The notes under the pieces are model-generated. The model had not been told where the DNA came from. It saw nothing but the letters and a program-made list of their open reading frames with translations, and did not search any database. 64,000 nucleotides of DNA from Streptomyces sp. I05A-00742 (GTDB lineage: Bacteria; Actinomycetota; Actinomycetes; Streptomycetales; Streptomycetaceae), in the NCBI RefSeq assembly GCF_013055795.1, contig NZ_JABETO010000023.1, positions 21,100 to 85,099 on the forward strand. Direction: 5' to 3'. Positions within the stretch are counted from its first letter, which is position 1. The number at the start of each line of letters is the position of its first letter. Shown piece by piece: positions 16,756 to 25,473 of the stretch. Position numbers and translations under genes: made by a program.

Positions 16756-17184
16756 TCAGGCCATCGTCTCCCTCAGCACATCGGCGACGGTGACGGCCGA
16801 CAACTCGGCCTTCATCGACTCCTCCGCACGGTTGTACGCCTTCCGCAGCACCGGGGGGATACCGCGCCCGACGGGGCACAGCTGGTTCGGCGGCGTGGAG
16901 TGCAGGGCGATGAGCGGCTCGGGCTCGACGGCCATGTAGACGTCCGCCAGGGTGATCGACTCCGGTGCGCGCGACAGTCTCCAGCCCGCGCGCGGCCCGC
17001 GCTGCGAGTCGACCAGCCCCGCCGCGCGCAGGCTGCCGAGCGTGCGGCGGATGACGACGGGGTTGGTGTTGACGCTGTCGGCGATCTGGTCGGAGGTGAC
17101 GATACCGTCGGGGCGCTTGGGACAGACCAGCGCCATCCACGCGAGGGCGTGCGCGGCCACGGTCGTGCGACTGCTGACACTCAT
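16756..17184 (-). CDS. Rrf2 family transcriptional regulator (YwnA-like)
   Basis: 142 residues from ATG 17182-17184, preceded by GGGAG. An earlier ATG at 17239-17241 falls inside the operator and was rejected. Winged HTH with SDQIADSVNTNPVVIRRTLG (about residues 28-50), then the wing GLVDSQRGPRAGWRLSR. The C-terminal dimer helix contains a single cysteine in LCPVG and lacks the three-cysteine cluster of IscR/NsrR, so it is not an obvious Fe-S sensor; YwnA-type members sense thiol-reactive or small ligands. It probably represses itself and the downstream MFS exporter through the two shared inverted repeats. Confidence 0.87.
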   Translation of the reverse strand: MSVSSRTTVAAHALAWMALVCPKRPDGIVTSDQIADSVNTNPVVIRRTLGSLRAAGLVDSQRGPRAGWRLSRAPESITLADVYMAVEPEPLIALHSTPPNQLCPVGRGIPPVLRKAYNRAEESMKAELSAVTVADVLRETMA

Positions 17185-17230
17185 GAAATCTCCCACCACC
17201 ATCCGGCGCGGCCGACCTGCGGGCAGCCTG

Positions 17231-17251
17231 TCGTAACTCATTCTGTTACGA
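17231..17251 (-). promoter_or_regulatory. Rrf2 operator, autoregulatory copy
   Basis: TCGTAAC (17231-17237), spacer TCATTCT, GTTACGA (17245-17251): seven-base perfect arms. It lies 47-67 bp upstream of the Rrf2 start codon, in the promoter. The inner GTAAC-N7-GTTAC is identical in layout to the site at 16672-16688. Confidence 0.7.
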
Positions 17252-17356
17252 CAGCTCGCGCACGTCCAGCCCCGTTAGCAACCTGAAACCTCTCCCGTCA
17301 CCGCTCATCTGTGAACCCCCGGTGACAGATGTCTCAAATTCCTGGCACCCAGTGTC

Positions 17357-17385
17357 TTGTCGAGTGGCACGCCGTGCCATACCTT
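17357..17385 (+). promoter_or_regulatory. ccr operon promoter with operator in the spacer
   Basis: TTGTCG (17357-17362), a 17-bp spacer, TACCTT (17380-17385). The spacer is exactly occupied, from 17365 to 17379, by the perfect palindrome TGGCACGCCGTGCCA. A dimeric repressor bound there would block RNA polymerase directly. Predicted start near 17392, giving a 5' leader of about 210 nt before the ccr GTG. The rest of 17252-17601 holds no gene that I can see. Confidence 0.6.
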
Positions 17386-17601
17386 GATGGCGTCCGGGCG
17401 GCCGGCGCGCAGACCCAACCGTCGCGCGCCGGCTGTCCCCGCAAGCACCTTTGTGCGCCCGGACCGCCTGCGTCACCAGGCACACGTACCGCCTGCGCGG
17501 CCACCCCGCGCGTCCCGCGCCACCCACCGAACCGACGGCACCATCCCCCGACGTTCCCTCAAGCCCGTTTCCCGAGAACGCGCTTCGCCGGAGGCACTAC
17601 C

Positions 17602-18939
17602 GTGAACCAGATACTCGACGCCATCCTCGCCGCGGACAGTACGAGCGAGGACTTCGCAGCCCTCCCGATCCCCGAGTCCTACCGCGCGGTGACCGTGCAC
17701 AAGGACGAGGCGGAGATGTTCGCCGGGCTGTCCACCCGGGAGAAGGACCCCCGCAAGTCCCTGCACGTCGAGGAGGTGCCGGTGCCCGAACTCGGGCCCG
17801 GCGAGGCGCTGGTGGCCGTGATGGCCAGCTCGGTGAACTACAACTCGGTGTGGACCTCGATCTTCGAGCCCGTGTCGACCTTCACCTTCCTGGAGCGCTA
17901 CGGCCGGCTCTCCCCGCTCACCGCCCGCCACGACCTGCCGTACCACGTCATCGGCTCCGACCTGGCCGGCGTCGTGCTGCGCACCGGCCCGGGGGTGAAC
18001 GCCTGGCGGCCGGGCGACGAGGTCGTCGCGCACTGCCTGTCCGTCGAGCTGGAGTCCGCCGACGGGCACAACGACACCATGCTCGACCCGCAGCAGCGCA
18101 TCTGGGGCTTCGAGACCAACTTCGGCGGCCTGGCCGAGATCGCGCTGGTGAAGTCCAACCAGCTGATGCCCAAGCCGGACCACCTCAGCTGGGAGGAGGC
18201 CGCCGCCCCCGGCCTGGTCAACTCCACCGCCTACCGGCAGCTCGTCTCCCGCAACGGCGCCGGTATGAAGCAGGGCGACAACGTGCTCATCTGGGGCGCG
18301 AGCGGCGGACTCGGCTCGTACGCCACGCAGTTCGCCCTCGCCGGCGGCGCCAACCCGATCTGCGTCGTCTCCAGCGAGCAGAAGGCGGAGATCTGCCGGC
18401 GGATGGGCGCCGAAGCCATCATCGACCGGACCGCCGAGGACTACCGGTTCTGGAAGGACGAGCACAGCCAGGACCCCCGCGAGTGGAAGCGCTTCGGCAA
18501 GCGCATCCGCGAACTGACCGGCGGCGAGGACGTGGACATCGTCTTCGAGCACCCCGGCCGCGAGACGTTCGGCGCCTCGGTCTACGTCACGCGCAAGGGC
18601 GGCACCATCGTCACCTGCGCCTCCACCTCCGGCTACGACCACCAGTACGACAACCGCTACCTGTGGATGTCGCTGAAGCGGATCGTGGGCTCGCACTTCG
18701 CCAACTACCGCGAGGCGTGGGAGGCCAACCGGCTGGTGGCCAAGGGGAAGATCCACCCCACGCTGTCGAAGACGTACCGGCTGGAGGAGACCGGCCAGGC
18801 CGCGTACGACGTCCACCGCAACCTCCACCAGGGCAAGGTCGGCGTGCTCGCGCTGGCCCCCGACGAGGGCATGGGCGTGCGCGACGAGGAGACGCGGGCC
18901 CGGCACATCGACGCCATCAACCGCTTCCGGAACGTCTGA
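17602..18939 (+). CDS. ccr: crotonyl-CoA carboxylase/reductase
   Basis: 445 residues from GTG 17602 with GGAGG seven bases upstream. Catalyses NADPH-dependent reductive carboxylation of crotonyl-CoA to (2S)-ethylmalonyl-CoA, entry step of the ethylmalonyl-CoA pathway and a source of polyketide extender units. The medium-chain dehydrogenase fold is evident, with cofactor loop IWGASGGLGSYATQFA. CO2-binding residues known for this family are present: Asn in SSVNYNSVW, Phe-Glu in WGFETNFGG and His in VGSHFANYREA, so it is a carboxylating reductase. First gene of a five-gene operon; its TGA overlaps the next ATG by one base. Confidence 0.96.
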   Translation: MNQILDAILAADSTSEDFAALPIPESYRAVTVHKDEAEMFAGLSTREKDPRKSLHVEEVPVPELGPGEALVAVMASSVNYNSVWTSIFEPVSTFTFLERYGRLSPLTARHDLPYHVIGSDLAGVVLRTGPGVNAWRPGDEVVAHCLSVELESADGHNDTMLDPQQRIWGFETNFGGLAEIALVKSNQLMPKPDHLSWEEAAAPGLVNSTAYRQLVSRNGAGMKQGDNVLIWGASGGLGSYATQFALAGGANPICVVSSEQKAEICRRMGAEAIIDRTAEDYRFWKDEHSQDPREWKRFGKRIRELTGGEDVDIVFEHPGRETFGASVYVTRKGGTIVTCASTSGYDHQYDNRYLWMSLKRIVGSHFANYREAWEANRLVAKGKIHPTLSKTYRLEETGQAAYDVHRNLHQGKVGVLALAPDEGMGVRDEETRARHIDAINRFRNV

Positions 18940-20966
18940 TGGGCACCGAGGAGAAGAGCGGACGGGCGAAGGACCGCCCCTGGCTCATGCGGACGTACGC
19001 CGGCCACTCCACCGCCGAGGCGTCCAACGAGCTCTACCGGCGCAACCTCGCCAAGGGCCAGACCGGCCTGTCGGTCGCGTTCGACCTCCCGACGCAGACC
19101 GGCTACGACCCCGACCACATCCTCGCCCGCGGCGAGGTCGGCCGGGTCGGGGTCCCGGTCTCCCAGCTCGGCGACATGCGGCGGCTGTTCCAGGACATTC
19201 CGCTGGAGCAGATGAACACCTCCATGACCATCAACGCCACCGCCATGTGGCTGCTGGCGATGTACCAGGTGGTCGCGGAGGAACAGGGCGCGGACATCAC
19301 CAAACTCCAGGGGACGACGCAGAACGACATCGTCAAGGAGTACCTCTCGCGCGGGACGCACGTCTTCCCGCCGGGCCCGTCGCTGCGGCTGACCACCGAC
19401 ATGATCACGTACACGGTCAACCACATCCCCAAGTGGAACCCGATCAACATCTGCAGCTACCACCTCCAGGAGGCGGGGGCCACCCCGGTCCAGGAGATCT
19501 CGTACGCGATGGCCACCGCGATCGCCGTGCTGGACGCCGTGTTCGCCTCCGGCCGGATCCCCGAGGAGCGCAGGGGCGACGTCGTCGCCCGCATCTCCTT
19601 CTTCGTCAACGCGGGCGTCCGGTTCGTCGAGGAGATGTGCAAGATGCGGGCGTTCTCCCGCATCTGGGACCGGATCACCCGGGAGCGCTACGGCATCGAG
19701 AACCCCAAGCAGCGCCGCTTCCGCTACGGCGTACAGGTCAACTCGCTCGGCCTGACCGAGGCCCAGCCGGAGAACAACGTCCAGCGCATCGTGCTGGAGA
19801 TGCTGGCCGTCACCCTCTCCAAGGACGCCCGCGCCCGCGCCGTCCAGCTGCCCGCCTGGAACGAGGCGCTCGGCCTGCCGCGCCCCTGGGACCAGCAGTG
19901 GTCGCTGCGCATCCAGCAGGTACTGGCGCACGAGAGCGACCTGCTGGAGTACGAGGACATCTTCGCCGGGTCGCACGTCATCGAGGAGAAGGTGGCCGCG
20001 CTCGTCACCGAGAGCCTGGCGGAGATCGACCGCATCCAGGAGATGGGCGGCGCGATGGCAGCCGTCGAGTCCGGCTACCTCAAGGCCCAGCTGGTCTCCT
20101 CGCACGCCGAGCGCCGGGCGCGGATCGAGTCGGGCGAGGAGAAGATCGTCGGGGTCAACTGCTTCGAGACCACCGAGCCCAACCCGCTCACCGCCGATCT
20201 CGACACCGCCATCATGACCGTCGACCCCGCCAACGAGGCGCGGGTCGTGGCCGCGCTGCACTCCTGGCGCGACGACCGCGACGAGTTCCGCGCCCAGGAG
20301 GCCCTTTCGGTCCTCAAGAAGACGGCGGCGGGCTCGGAGAACCTGATGCCGGCCACCCTGGAGTGCGTACGGGCCGGTGTGACGACCGGGGAGTGGGCCT
20401 GGGCGCTCCGCGACGTCTTCGGCGAGTTCCGCGCCCCGACGGGCGTCAGCGGCGCGCCCCTGGCCGTGACCGCCGAGGCGGGCACGCCGCTCGCCGCGGT
20501 CCGGGAGAAGGTCGCCAGGACCGCGGAGGAACTGGGCGGCGGCAGGCTGCGGCTGCTGGTGGGCAAGCCCGGTCTCGACGGGCACTCCAACGGCGCGGAG
20601 CAGATCGCCGTCCGCGCCCGCGACGCCGGCTTCGAGGTGGTCTACCAGGGGATCCGGCTGACCCCCGAGCAGATCGTCGCGGCCGCCGTCGCGGAGGACG
20701 TGCACTGTGTCGGCCTGTCCATCCTGTCCGGCTCGCACGCCGAGCTCGTGCCCGACGTACTGGCCCGGCTGCGGGCGGCGGGCGCGGGTGACATGCCCGT
20801 GATCGTGGGCGGCATCATCCCGTCCGCGGACGCCACCGCGCTGCGGGAGGCGGGGGTGGCCGCCGTCTTCACCCCGAAGGACTTCGGTATCACCGAGATC
20901 ATCGGTCGTATCGTCGACGAGATCCGCACAGCGAACGCGCTCGACCCCCTGGAGGTCTCCGCATGA
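18939..20966 (+). CDS. ecm: ethylmalonyl-CoA mutase (MeaA-type, cobalamin-dependent)
   Basis: 675 residues, start ATG overlapping the ccr stop (TGATG). The N-terminal TIM-barrel mutase domain has SVAFDLPTQTGYDPDH and MNTSMTINATAMWLLAMYQV, typical of methylmalonyl-CoA mutase relatives. The C-terminal B12 domain has the lower-ligand motif GLDGHSNG (D-x-H-x-x-G) and SILSGSHAELV, then GGIIPSAD. Mutase and B12 domains are in one chain without a separate small subunit, as in Ecm/MeaA. It converts ethylmalonyl-CoA to methylsuccinyl-CoA. Position directly after ccr supports ethylmalonyl-CoA rather than methylmalonyl-CoA as substrate. Confidence 0.93.
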   Translation: MGTEEKSGRAKDRPWLMRTYAGHSTAEASNELYRRNLAKGQTGLSVAFDLPTQTGYDPDHILARGEVGRVGVPVSQLGDMRRLFQDIPLEQMNTSMTINATAMWLLAMYQVVAEEQGADITKLQGTTQNDIVKEYLSRGTHVFPPGPSLRLTTDMITYTVNHIPKWNPINICSYHLQEAGATPVQEISYAMATAIAVLDAVFASGRIPEERRGDVVARISFFVNAGVRFVEEMCKMRAFSRIWDRITRERYGIENPKQRRFRYGVQVNSLGLTEAQPENNVQRIVLEMLAVTLSKDARARAVQLPAWNEALGLPRPWDQQWSLRIQQVLAHESDLLEYEDIFAGSHVIEEKVAALVTESLAEIDRIQEMGGAMAAVESGYLKAQLVSSHAERRARIESGEEKIVGVNCFETTEPNPLTADLDTAIMTVDPANEARVVAALHSWRDDRDEFRAQEALSVLKKTAAGSENLMPATLECVRAGVTTGEWAWALRDVFGEFRAPTGVSGAPLAVTAEAGTPLAAVREKVARTAEELGGGRLRLLVGKPGLDGHSNGAEQIAVRARDAGFEVVYQGIRLTPEQIVAAAVAEDVHCVGLSILSGSHAELVPDVLARLRAAGAGDMPVIVGGIIPSADATALREAGVAAVFTPKDFGITEIIGRIVDEIRTANALDPLEVSA

Positions 20967-21955
20967 CCGGCACCCCCCTCACCGGCACCCCTGACGTCCC
21001 CGTCAACCGGCTCCGCCCCCGCCGCTCCTGCCTCGCCGTCCCCGGCAGCAACCCGCGTTTCCTGGAGAAGGCTCAAGGCCTCCCGGCGGACCAGGTCTTC
21101 CTCGACCTGGAGGACGCCTGCGCGCCGATCGCCAAGGAGGGCGCGCGCCACAAGATCGTGGACGCGCTCAACAACGGCGACTGGACCGGCAAGACCAGGG
21201 TCGTCCGCGTCAACGACTGGACCACGCACTGGACGTACCGGGACGTCATCACGGTCGTCGAGGGCGCGGGCCCGAACCTGGACTGCATCATGCTGCCCAA
21301 GGTGCAGGACGCCCAGCAGATCGCCGCCCTGGACCTGCTGCTGACGCAGATCGAGAAGACCATGGGCTTCGAGGTCGGCCGGATCGGCATCGAGGCGCAG
21401 ATCGAGAACGCCAAGGGCCTGGTGAACGTGGACGCCATCGCCGCCGCGTCGCCGCGCATGGAGACCATCGTCTTCGGCCCGGCCGACTTCATGGCCTCCA
21501 TCAACATGAAGTCCCTGGTCGTCGGCGAGCAGCCGCCCGGCTACGGCGCGGACGCCTACCACTACATCCTGATGCGCATCCTGATGGCTGCCCGCGCCCA
21601 CGATCTCCAGGCGATCGACGGCCCCTACCTCCAGATCCGCAACGCGGACGGCTACCGCGAGGTCGCGGGGCGCGCCGCGGCGCTGGGCTTCGACGGCAAG
21701 TGGGTGCTCCACCCGGACCAGGTGGCGCTCGCCAACGAGATCTTCTCGCCCTCGCAGGAGGACTACGACCACGCCGAGCTGATCCTCGACGCCTACGCGT
21801 ACTGCACCTCCGAGGAGGGCGGCGCCAAGGGTTCGGCCATGCTCGGCGACGAGATGATCGACGAGGCCAGCCGGAAGATGGCGCTGGTGATCGCGGGCAA
21901 GGGCCGCGCGGCCGGCATGTCCCGTACGTCCAAGTTCGAGATCCCGGAGGCATGA
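20963..21955 (+). CDS. mcl1: HpcH/HpaI-CitE family lyase, probable L-malyl-CoA/beta-methylmalyl-CoA lyase
   Basis: 330 residues, ATGA overlap with the mutase gene. RRSCLAVPGSNPRFLEKAQG and DQVFLDLEDACAP are the CitE-family opening with the acidic Mg2+-binding DLEDA; the second metal ligand region is RIGIEAQIENAKGLVN and the substrate loop is IVFGPADFMASI. The family cleaves malyl-CoA esters; in this pathway beta-methylmalyl-CoA gives glyoxylate plus propionyl-CoA, and malyl-CoA gives glyoxylate plus acetyl-CoA. Tight placement in the ccr operon supports the role; pure citrate lyase is unlikely as no alpha or gamma subunits are present. Confidence 0.88.
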   Translation: MTGTPLTGTPDVPVNRLRPRRSCLAVPGSNPRFLEKAQGLPADQVFLDLEDACAPIAKEGARHKIVDALNNGDWTGKTRVVRVNDWTTHWTYRDVITVVEGAGPNLDCIMLPKVQDAQQIAALDLLLTQIEKTMGFEVGRIGIEAQIENAKGLVNVDAIAAASPRMETIVFGPADFMASINMKSLVVGEQPPGYGADAYHYILMRILMAARAHDLQAIDGPYLQIRNADGYREVAGRAAALGFDGKWVLHPDQVALANEIFSPSQEDYDHAELILDAYAYCTSEEGGAKGSAMLGDEMIDEASRKMALVIAGKGRAAGMSRTSKFEIPEA

Positions 21956-21960
21956 CCGCC

Positions 21961-22473
21961 ATGCAGTTCGGCCGGACCTACGAAGAGTTCACCGTCGGCG
22001 ACGTCTACAAGCACTGGCCCGGGAAGACCGTCACCGAATACGACGACCACCTCTTCTGTCTGCTCACCATGAACCATCACCCGTTGCACATGGACAGCAA
22101 CTACGCGGAACGGACCACCGACTTCGGGAAGAACGTCGTCGTCGGCAATTACATCTATTCGCTGCTGCTGGGCATGTCGGTTCCCGATGTCTCCGGGAAG
22201 GCGATCGCCAACCTGGAGGTCGAGTCGCTGAAGCACGTCGCGCCGACGTTCCATGGCGACACCATCTACGGCGAGACGACCGTCCTGGACAAGACGCCGT
22301 CGAAGTCGAAGAGCGACCGCGGGATCGTGCATGTGGAGACCCGCGGTTACAAGCAGGACGGCACCCTGGTCTGCGTCTTCCGGCGCAAGGTGATGGTGCC
22401 CACCGCCACGTACATCGAGGAGCGCGGCGGCGAGCAGCCCGGCCGCCCCGAACCGATCGCCCGGGAGAAGTGA
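21961..22473 (+). CDS. MaoC-like hydratase, probable mesaconyl-CoA hydratase
   Basis: 170 residues from ATG 21961, chosen over the in-frame ATG at 21952 because the GGAGG at 21946-21950 is ten bases from the former and one base from the latter. Hot-dog fold with DDHLFCLLTMNHHPLHMDSNYA, the hydratase-2 motif region with Asp and His, and the C-terminal strand RKVMVPTATY. In the ethylmalonyl-CoA pathway this step hydrates mesaconyl-C1-CoA to beta-methylmalyl-CoA. Other Mch enzymes are about twice as long, so this is the short single-domain form. Assignment rests on operon context. Confidence 0.83.
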   Translation: MQFGRTYEEFTVGDVYKHWPGKTVTEYDDHLFCLLTMNHHPLHMDSNYAERTTDFGKNVVVGNYIYSLLLGMSVPDVSGKAIANLEVESLKHVAPTFHGDTIYGETTVLDKTPSKSKSDRGIVHVETRGYKQDGTLVCVFRRKVMVPTATYIEERGGEQPGRPEPIAREK

Positions 22474-22474
22474 G

Positions 22475-23680
22475 ATGGGCCGCCTCGCGCAGACCGAAGG
22501 ACTGACGGACGTCCAGCGGGAGATCCTCGCCACGGTCCGTGATTTCGTCGACAAGGAAATCATTCCGGTCGCGACGGAACTTGAGCACCGCGATGAATAT
22601 CCGACCCAGATAGTCGAGGGCCTCAAGGAACTCGGTCTCTTCGGGCTGATGATCCCCGAGGAGTACGGCGGGCTCGGTGAGTCGCTTCTCACATACGCGC
22701 TCTGCGTCGAGGAGATCGCCCGCGGCTGGATGAGTGTGTCGGGAATCATCAATACACACTTCATCGTCGCGTACATGCTCAAGCAGCACGGGACGCAGGA
22801 GCAGCGGGAGCACTTCCTGCCGCGGATGGCGGCCGGCGAGGTCCGGGGCGCGTTCTCGATGTCCGAGCCGGGGCTGGGCTCCGATGTGTCGGCCATCACG
22901 TCGAAGGGCGTGCGGGACGGGGACGACTACGTCCTCACCGGCCAGAAGATGTGGCTGACCAACGGCGGCTCGTCGACGCTGGTGGCGGTGTTGTGCCGGA
23001 CCGACGAGGGGCTGCCCGAGGGGTCGGCGCCGCATAAGTCGATGACCACGTTCCTGGTGGAGAAGGAGCCCGGGTTCGGGCAGGTCAAACCGGGTCTCAC
23101 CATCCCCGGCAAGATCGACAAGATGGGCTACAAGGGCGTCGACACCACCGAGTTGATCATGGATGGGCTGCGCGTCCCGGCCGGCCGGGTGCTCGGCGGG
23201 ACCACCGGGCGCGGCTTCTACCAGATGATGGACGGCGTCGAGGTCGGCCGCGTCAACGTCGCGGCCCGTGGCTGCGGCGTCGCACAGCGTGCGTTCGAAC
23301 TGGGCGTCGCCTACGCGCAGCAGCGTCACACGTTCGGTAAGGCCATTGCCCAGCATCAGGCCATTCAGTTCAAGTTGGCCGAAATGGGGACAAAGGTCGA
23401 AGCGGCCCATGCGATGATGGTGAGGGCAGCCCGCACCAAGGACTCCGGTCAGCGCAACGACCTGGAGGCCGGGATGGCCAAATACCTCGCCTCCGAGTAC
23501 TGCAAAGAGGTGGTCGAGGATGCCTTCCGCATCCACGGCGGCTACGGCTTCTCCAAGGAGTACGAGATCGAGCGCCTCTACCGGGAGGCCCCGATGCTCC
23601 TGATCGGGGAAGGAACGGCAGAGATCCAGAAAATGATCATCGGCCGTCGACTCCTTGAGGAGTACCGGATCCAGGGGTAA
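22475..23680 (+). CDS. acyl-CoA dehydrogenase, probable (2S)-methylsuccinyl-CoA dehydrogenase
   Basis: 401 residues, one base after the hydratase stop. Standard acyl-CoA dehydrogenase: FAD motif SMSEPGLGSDVSAI, second motif KMWLTNGG, GFKIxxMG-like KMGYKGVDTTEL, and a C-terminal IHGGYGFSKEYEIERLYREA followed by LIGEGTAEIQ, whose Glu is the family's catalytic base. In this operon it should oxidise methylsuccinyl-CoA to mesaconyl-C1-CoA, passing electrons to ETF. Alphaproteobacterial Mcd enzymes are longer (around 550 residues), so the specific substrate is by context. Last gene of the operon. Confidence 0.85.
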   Translation: MGRLAQTEGLTDVQREILATVRDFVDKEIIPVATELEHRDEYPTQIVEGLKELGLFGLMIPEEYGGLGESLLTYALCVEEIARGWMSVSGIINTHFIVAYMLKQHGTQEQREHFLPRMAAGEVRGAFSMSEPGLGSDVSAITSKGVRDGDDYVLTGQKMWLTNGGSSTLVAVLCRTDEGLPEGSAPHKSMTTFLVEKEPGFGQVKPGLTIPGKIDKMGYKGVDTTELIMDGLRVPAGRVLGGTTGRGFYQMMDGVEVGRVNVAARGCGVAQRAFELGVAYAQQRHTFGKAIAQHQAIQFKLAEMGTKVEAAHAMMVRAARTKDSGQRNDLEAGMAKYLASEYCKEVVEDAFRIHGGYGFSKEYEIERLYREAPMLLIGEGTAEIQKMIIGRRLLEEYRIQG

Positions 23681-23871
23681 ACCGGGGGGAATTGTCCGAA
23701 ATGGGAGACTTTCGTAGAGGAATTGTCGAGAAGTAGATCACACTCTGTCATCGATGTCCGGCCACCGACTGGCCCCGGCGCTTAGCCAGTTGCCGCTCGC
23801 AACCGATAGCATCGCCGGAAAGCCGCCGTCCCCCGATCGTTACGCGGCACCCTCCGCTACGAAGGTCACCC

Positions 23872-24528
23872 ATGCCCCACAGCTCTACCTCTGCACCACG
23901 CGATAGCCGTCTCGGCGTGCGCCTCGCGCGCGGAGCTTCGCCGTGGCTCCTGCCGACCGTCGCCACGGCGGCCGTCAGCCTCACCCGTGCCCGCCGCTCC
24001 GGGCGCTGGGCCGCACTCGCCGTCCCCTCGACCGCGCTGGCGGCCGGCATGCTGTGGTTCTTCCGCGACCCCGAGCGCGAGATCGCCCAGGGCCGGGTCA
24101 TCTCGCCCGCCGACGGCGTGGTGCAGAGCATCATGCCCTGGAAGGACGGCCGCACCCGCGTCGCGATCTTCATGAGCCCGCTCAACGTCCACGTCAACCG
24201 CGCGCCGCTCGCCGGCACGGTGACGTCGGTCGAGCACATCCCCGGCGGGTTCGTTCCGGCGTTCAACAAGGAGAGCGAGAACAACGAGCGCGTTGTCTGG
24301 CACTTCGACACCGAACTCGGCGACATCGAGATGGTGCAGATCGCCGGTGCCGTGGCCCGGCGCATCGTCCCCTACGTGCCCCAGGGCACCAAGGTGGAGC
24401 AGGGCGAGCGCATCGGCCTGATCCGCTTCGGCTCGCGCGTCGACATCTACCTGCCGGAGGGCGTGGAGGCGGCTGTCGAGGTGGGCCAGGCCACTACAGC
24501 AGGAGTGACCCGCCTTGACCGTGATTGA
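23872..24528 (+). CDS. psd: phosphatidylserine decarboxylase (short, pyruvoyl-type)
   Basis: 218 residues. A hydrophobic N-terminal segment (residues about 35-60) anchors it to the membrane, then FFRDPEREIAQGRVISPADG and IFMSPLNVHVNRAPL, hallmark Psd motifs. Maturation cuts before the Ser of the C-terminal RFGSRVDIYLP to form the pyruvoyl group; here the classic LGST is FGSR, as in the short archaetidylserine-decarboxylase-like class. It converts phosphatidylserine to phosphatidylethanolamine. Its 3' end overlaps pssA by 14 bp, so both steps are coupled. Confidence 0.93.
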   Translation: MPHSSTSAPRDSRLGVRLARGASPWLLPTVATAAVSLTRARRSGRWAALAVPSTALAAGMLWFFRDPEREIAQGRVISPADGVVQSIMPWKDGRTRVAIFMSPLNVHVNRAPLAGTVTSVEHIPGGFVPAFNKESENNERVVWHFDTELGDIEMVQIAGAVARRIVPYVPQGTKVEQGERIGLIRFGSRVDIYLPEGVEAAVEVGQATTAGVTRLDRD

Positions 24529-25369
24529 TCCCGACACACAGGCGACCTGGGTCCCGGAGGCGGAGCCCGAGGACGACGTCGACGACATGCCGCTCTCCAC
24601 ACGGCTGTCGATAGCGGACACCCTCACCCTGGGCAACGCGATCTGCGGTTTCATGGCGGTGTACTTCACCACCACCGGCATCCTCATCCCGCACCTCACC
24701 AACAGTGAGGACGGCGGCATGGCGCGCAACAGCGCCGCCACCGCGGTGATGCTGATGCTGCTCGCCTCGGTCTTCGACCTGTTCGACGGCCTGGTGGCCC
24801 GCAAGCTGCGCAGTTCGGCGATGGGCGCGGAGCTGGACAACCTCTCCGACCTGATCAGCTTCGGTCTCGCCCCCGCCTACTTCGTGGTCGTCTGGGGCGT
24901 CGTCGCCCAGGGCGCCCACCAGAAGGTCTCCGCCGTCGCGGCCGTGGTCGTCCTGCTCGCCGTCGTACTCCGGCTCGCCCGGTTCTCCTGCGTCCCCATG
25001 CGCGACGGCGTCTTCCAGGGCATGCCCAGCCCCTTCGGCGCCCTCACCGTCGTCTCCGTCGTCCTGCTGGAGCTCCCCTTCGTCCCGACGCTCCTCGCGA
25101 TCGTCGGCGTCGCCTGGCTCATGGTCAGCCGCGTCGAGTACCCCAAGCCCCGGGGCCGGCTCGCCGTCGCCATGCTCGGCTGGATCGTCTCCACCATGGG
25201 CCTCCTGGCCGCCTGGGCCTTCGACGCCCCCGGCGGCGAGCTCATGCTCCAGACCGGGTGCGCCCTCCAGGTCGTCCTCGGCGCGGTCATTCCGCTGTTC
25301 GCCACCGCGCGGCGGGTGAACACCTTCCGCGACAATCGGCGGGAGGCGCGGGCGGCGCAGCTGCCGTGA
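24515..25369 (+). CDS. pssA: CDP-diacylglycerol--serine O-phosphatidyltransferase
   Basis: 284 residues from TTG 24515, with AGGAG nine bases upstream; a GTG six bases later is the alternative. The CDP-alcohol phosphotransferase motif D-G-x2-A-R-x8-G-x3-D-x3-D is complete in two pieces, FDGLVARKL and GAELDNLSDLISFG. Around eight transmembrane helices fill the rest. It makes phosphatidylserine from CDP-diacylglycerol and serine for the decarboxylase encoded just upstream. Followed by a strong intrinsic terminator. Confidence 0.94.
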   Translation: MTVIDPDTQATWVPEAEPEDDVDDMPLSTRLSIADTLTLGNAICGFMAVYFTTTGILIPHLTNSEDGGMARNSAATAVMLMLLASVFDLFDGLVARKLRSSAMGAELDNLSDLISFGLAPAYFVVVWGVVAQGAHQKVSAVAAVVVLLAVVLRLARFSCVPMRDGVFQGMPSPFGALTVVSVVLLELPFVPTLLAIVGVAWLMVSRVEYPKPRGRLAVAMLGWIVSTMGLLAAWAFDAPGGELMLQTGCALQVVLGAVIPLFATARRVNTFRDNRREARAAQLP

Positions 25370-25390
25370 TCCCGCGGTGCGTGCCCGTAC

Positions 25391-25427
25391 GAGGCCCCGA
25401 GCGAGAGCTCGGGGCCTCATCGTTTTT
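25391..25427 (+). terminator. intrinsic terminator after pssA
   Basis: GAGGCCCCGAGC (25391-25402) and GCTCGGGGCCTC (25407-25418) form a perfect 12-bp stem with loop GAGA, followed by ATCGTTTTT. One of the few terminators here with a real T tract. Confidence 0.92.
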
Positions 25428-25473
25428 GCGGGGGCGAGCCCCCGCACCCCCCCAAACCGCGCTCCGCGCGGTT

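Noticed and set aside
17185..17241. Longer Rrf2 protein starting at 17241
   Set aside because: It would place the operator and promoter inside the coding region; ATG 17184 has a proper GGGAG.
20642..21772. Minus-strand 376-codon ORF over the malyl-CoA lyase gene
   Set aside because: Shadow of a well-conserved gene; no motifs.
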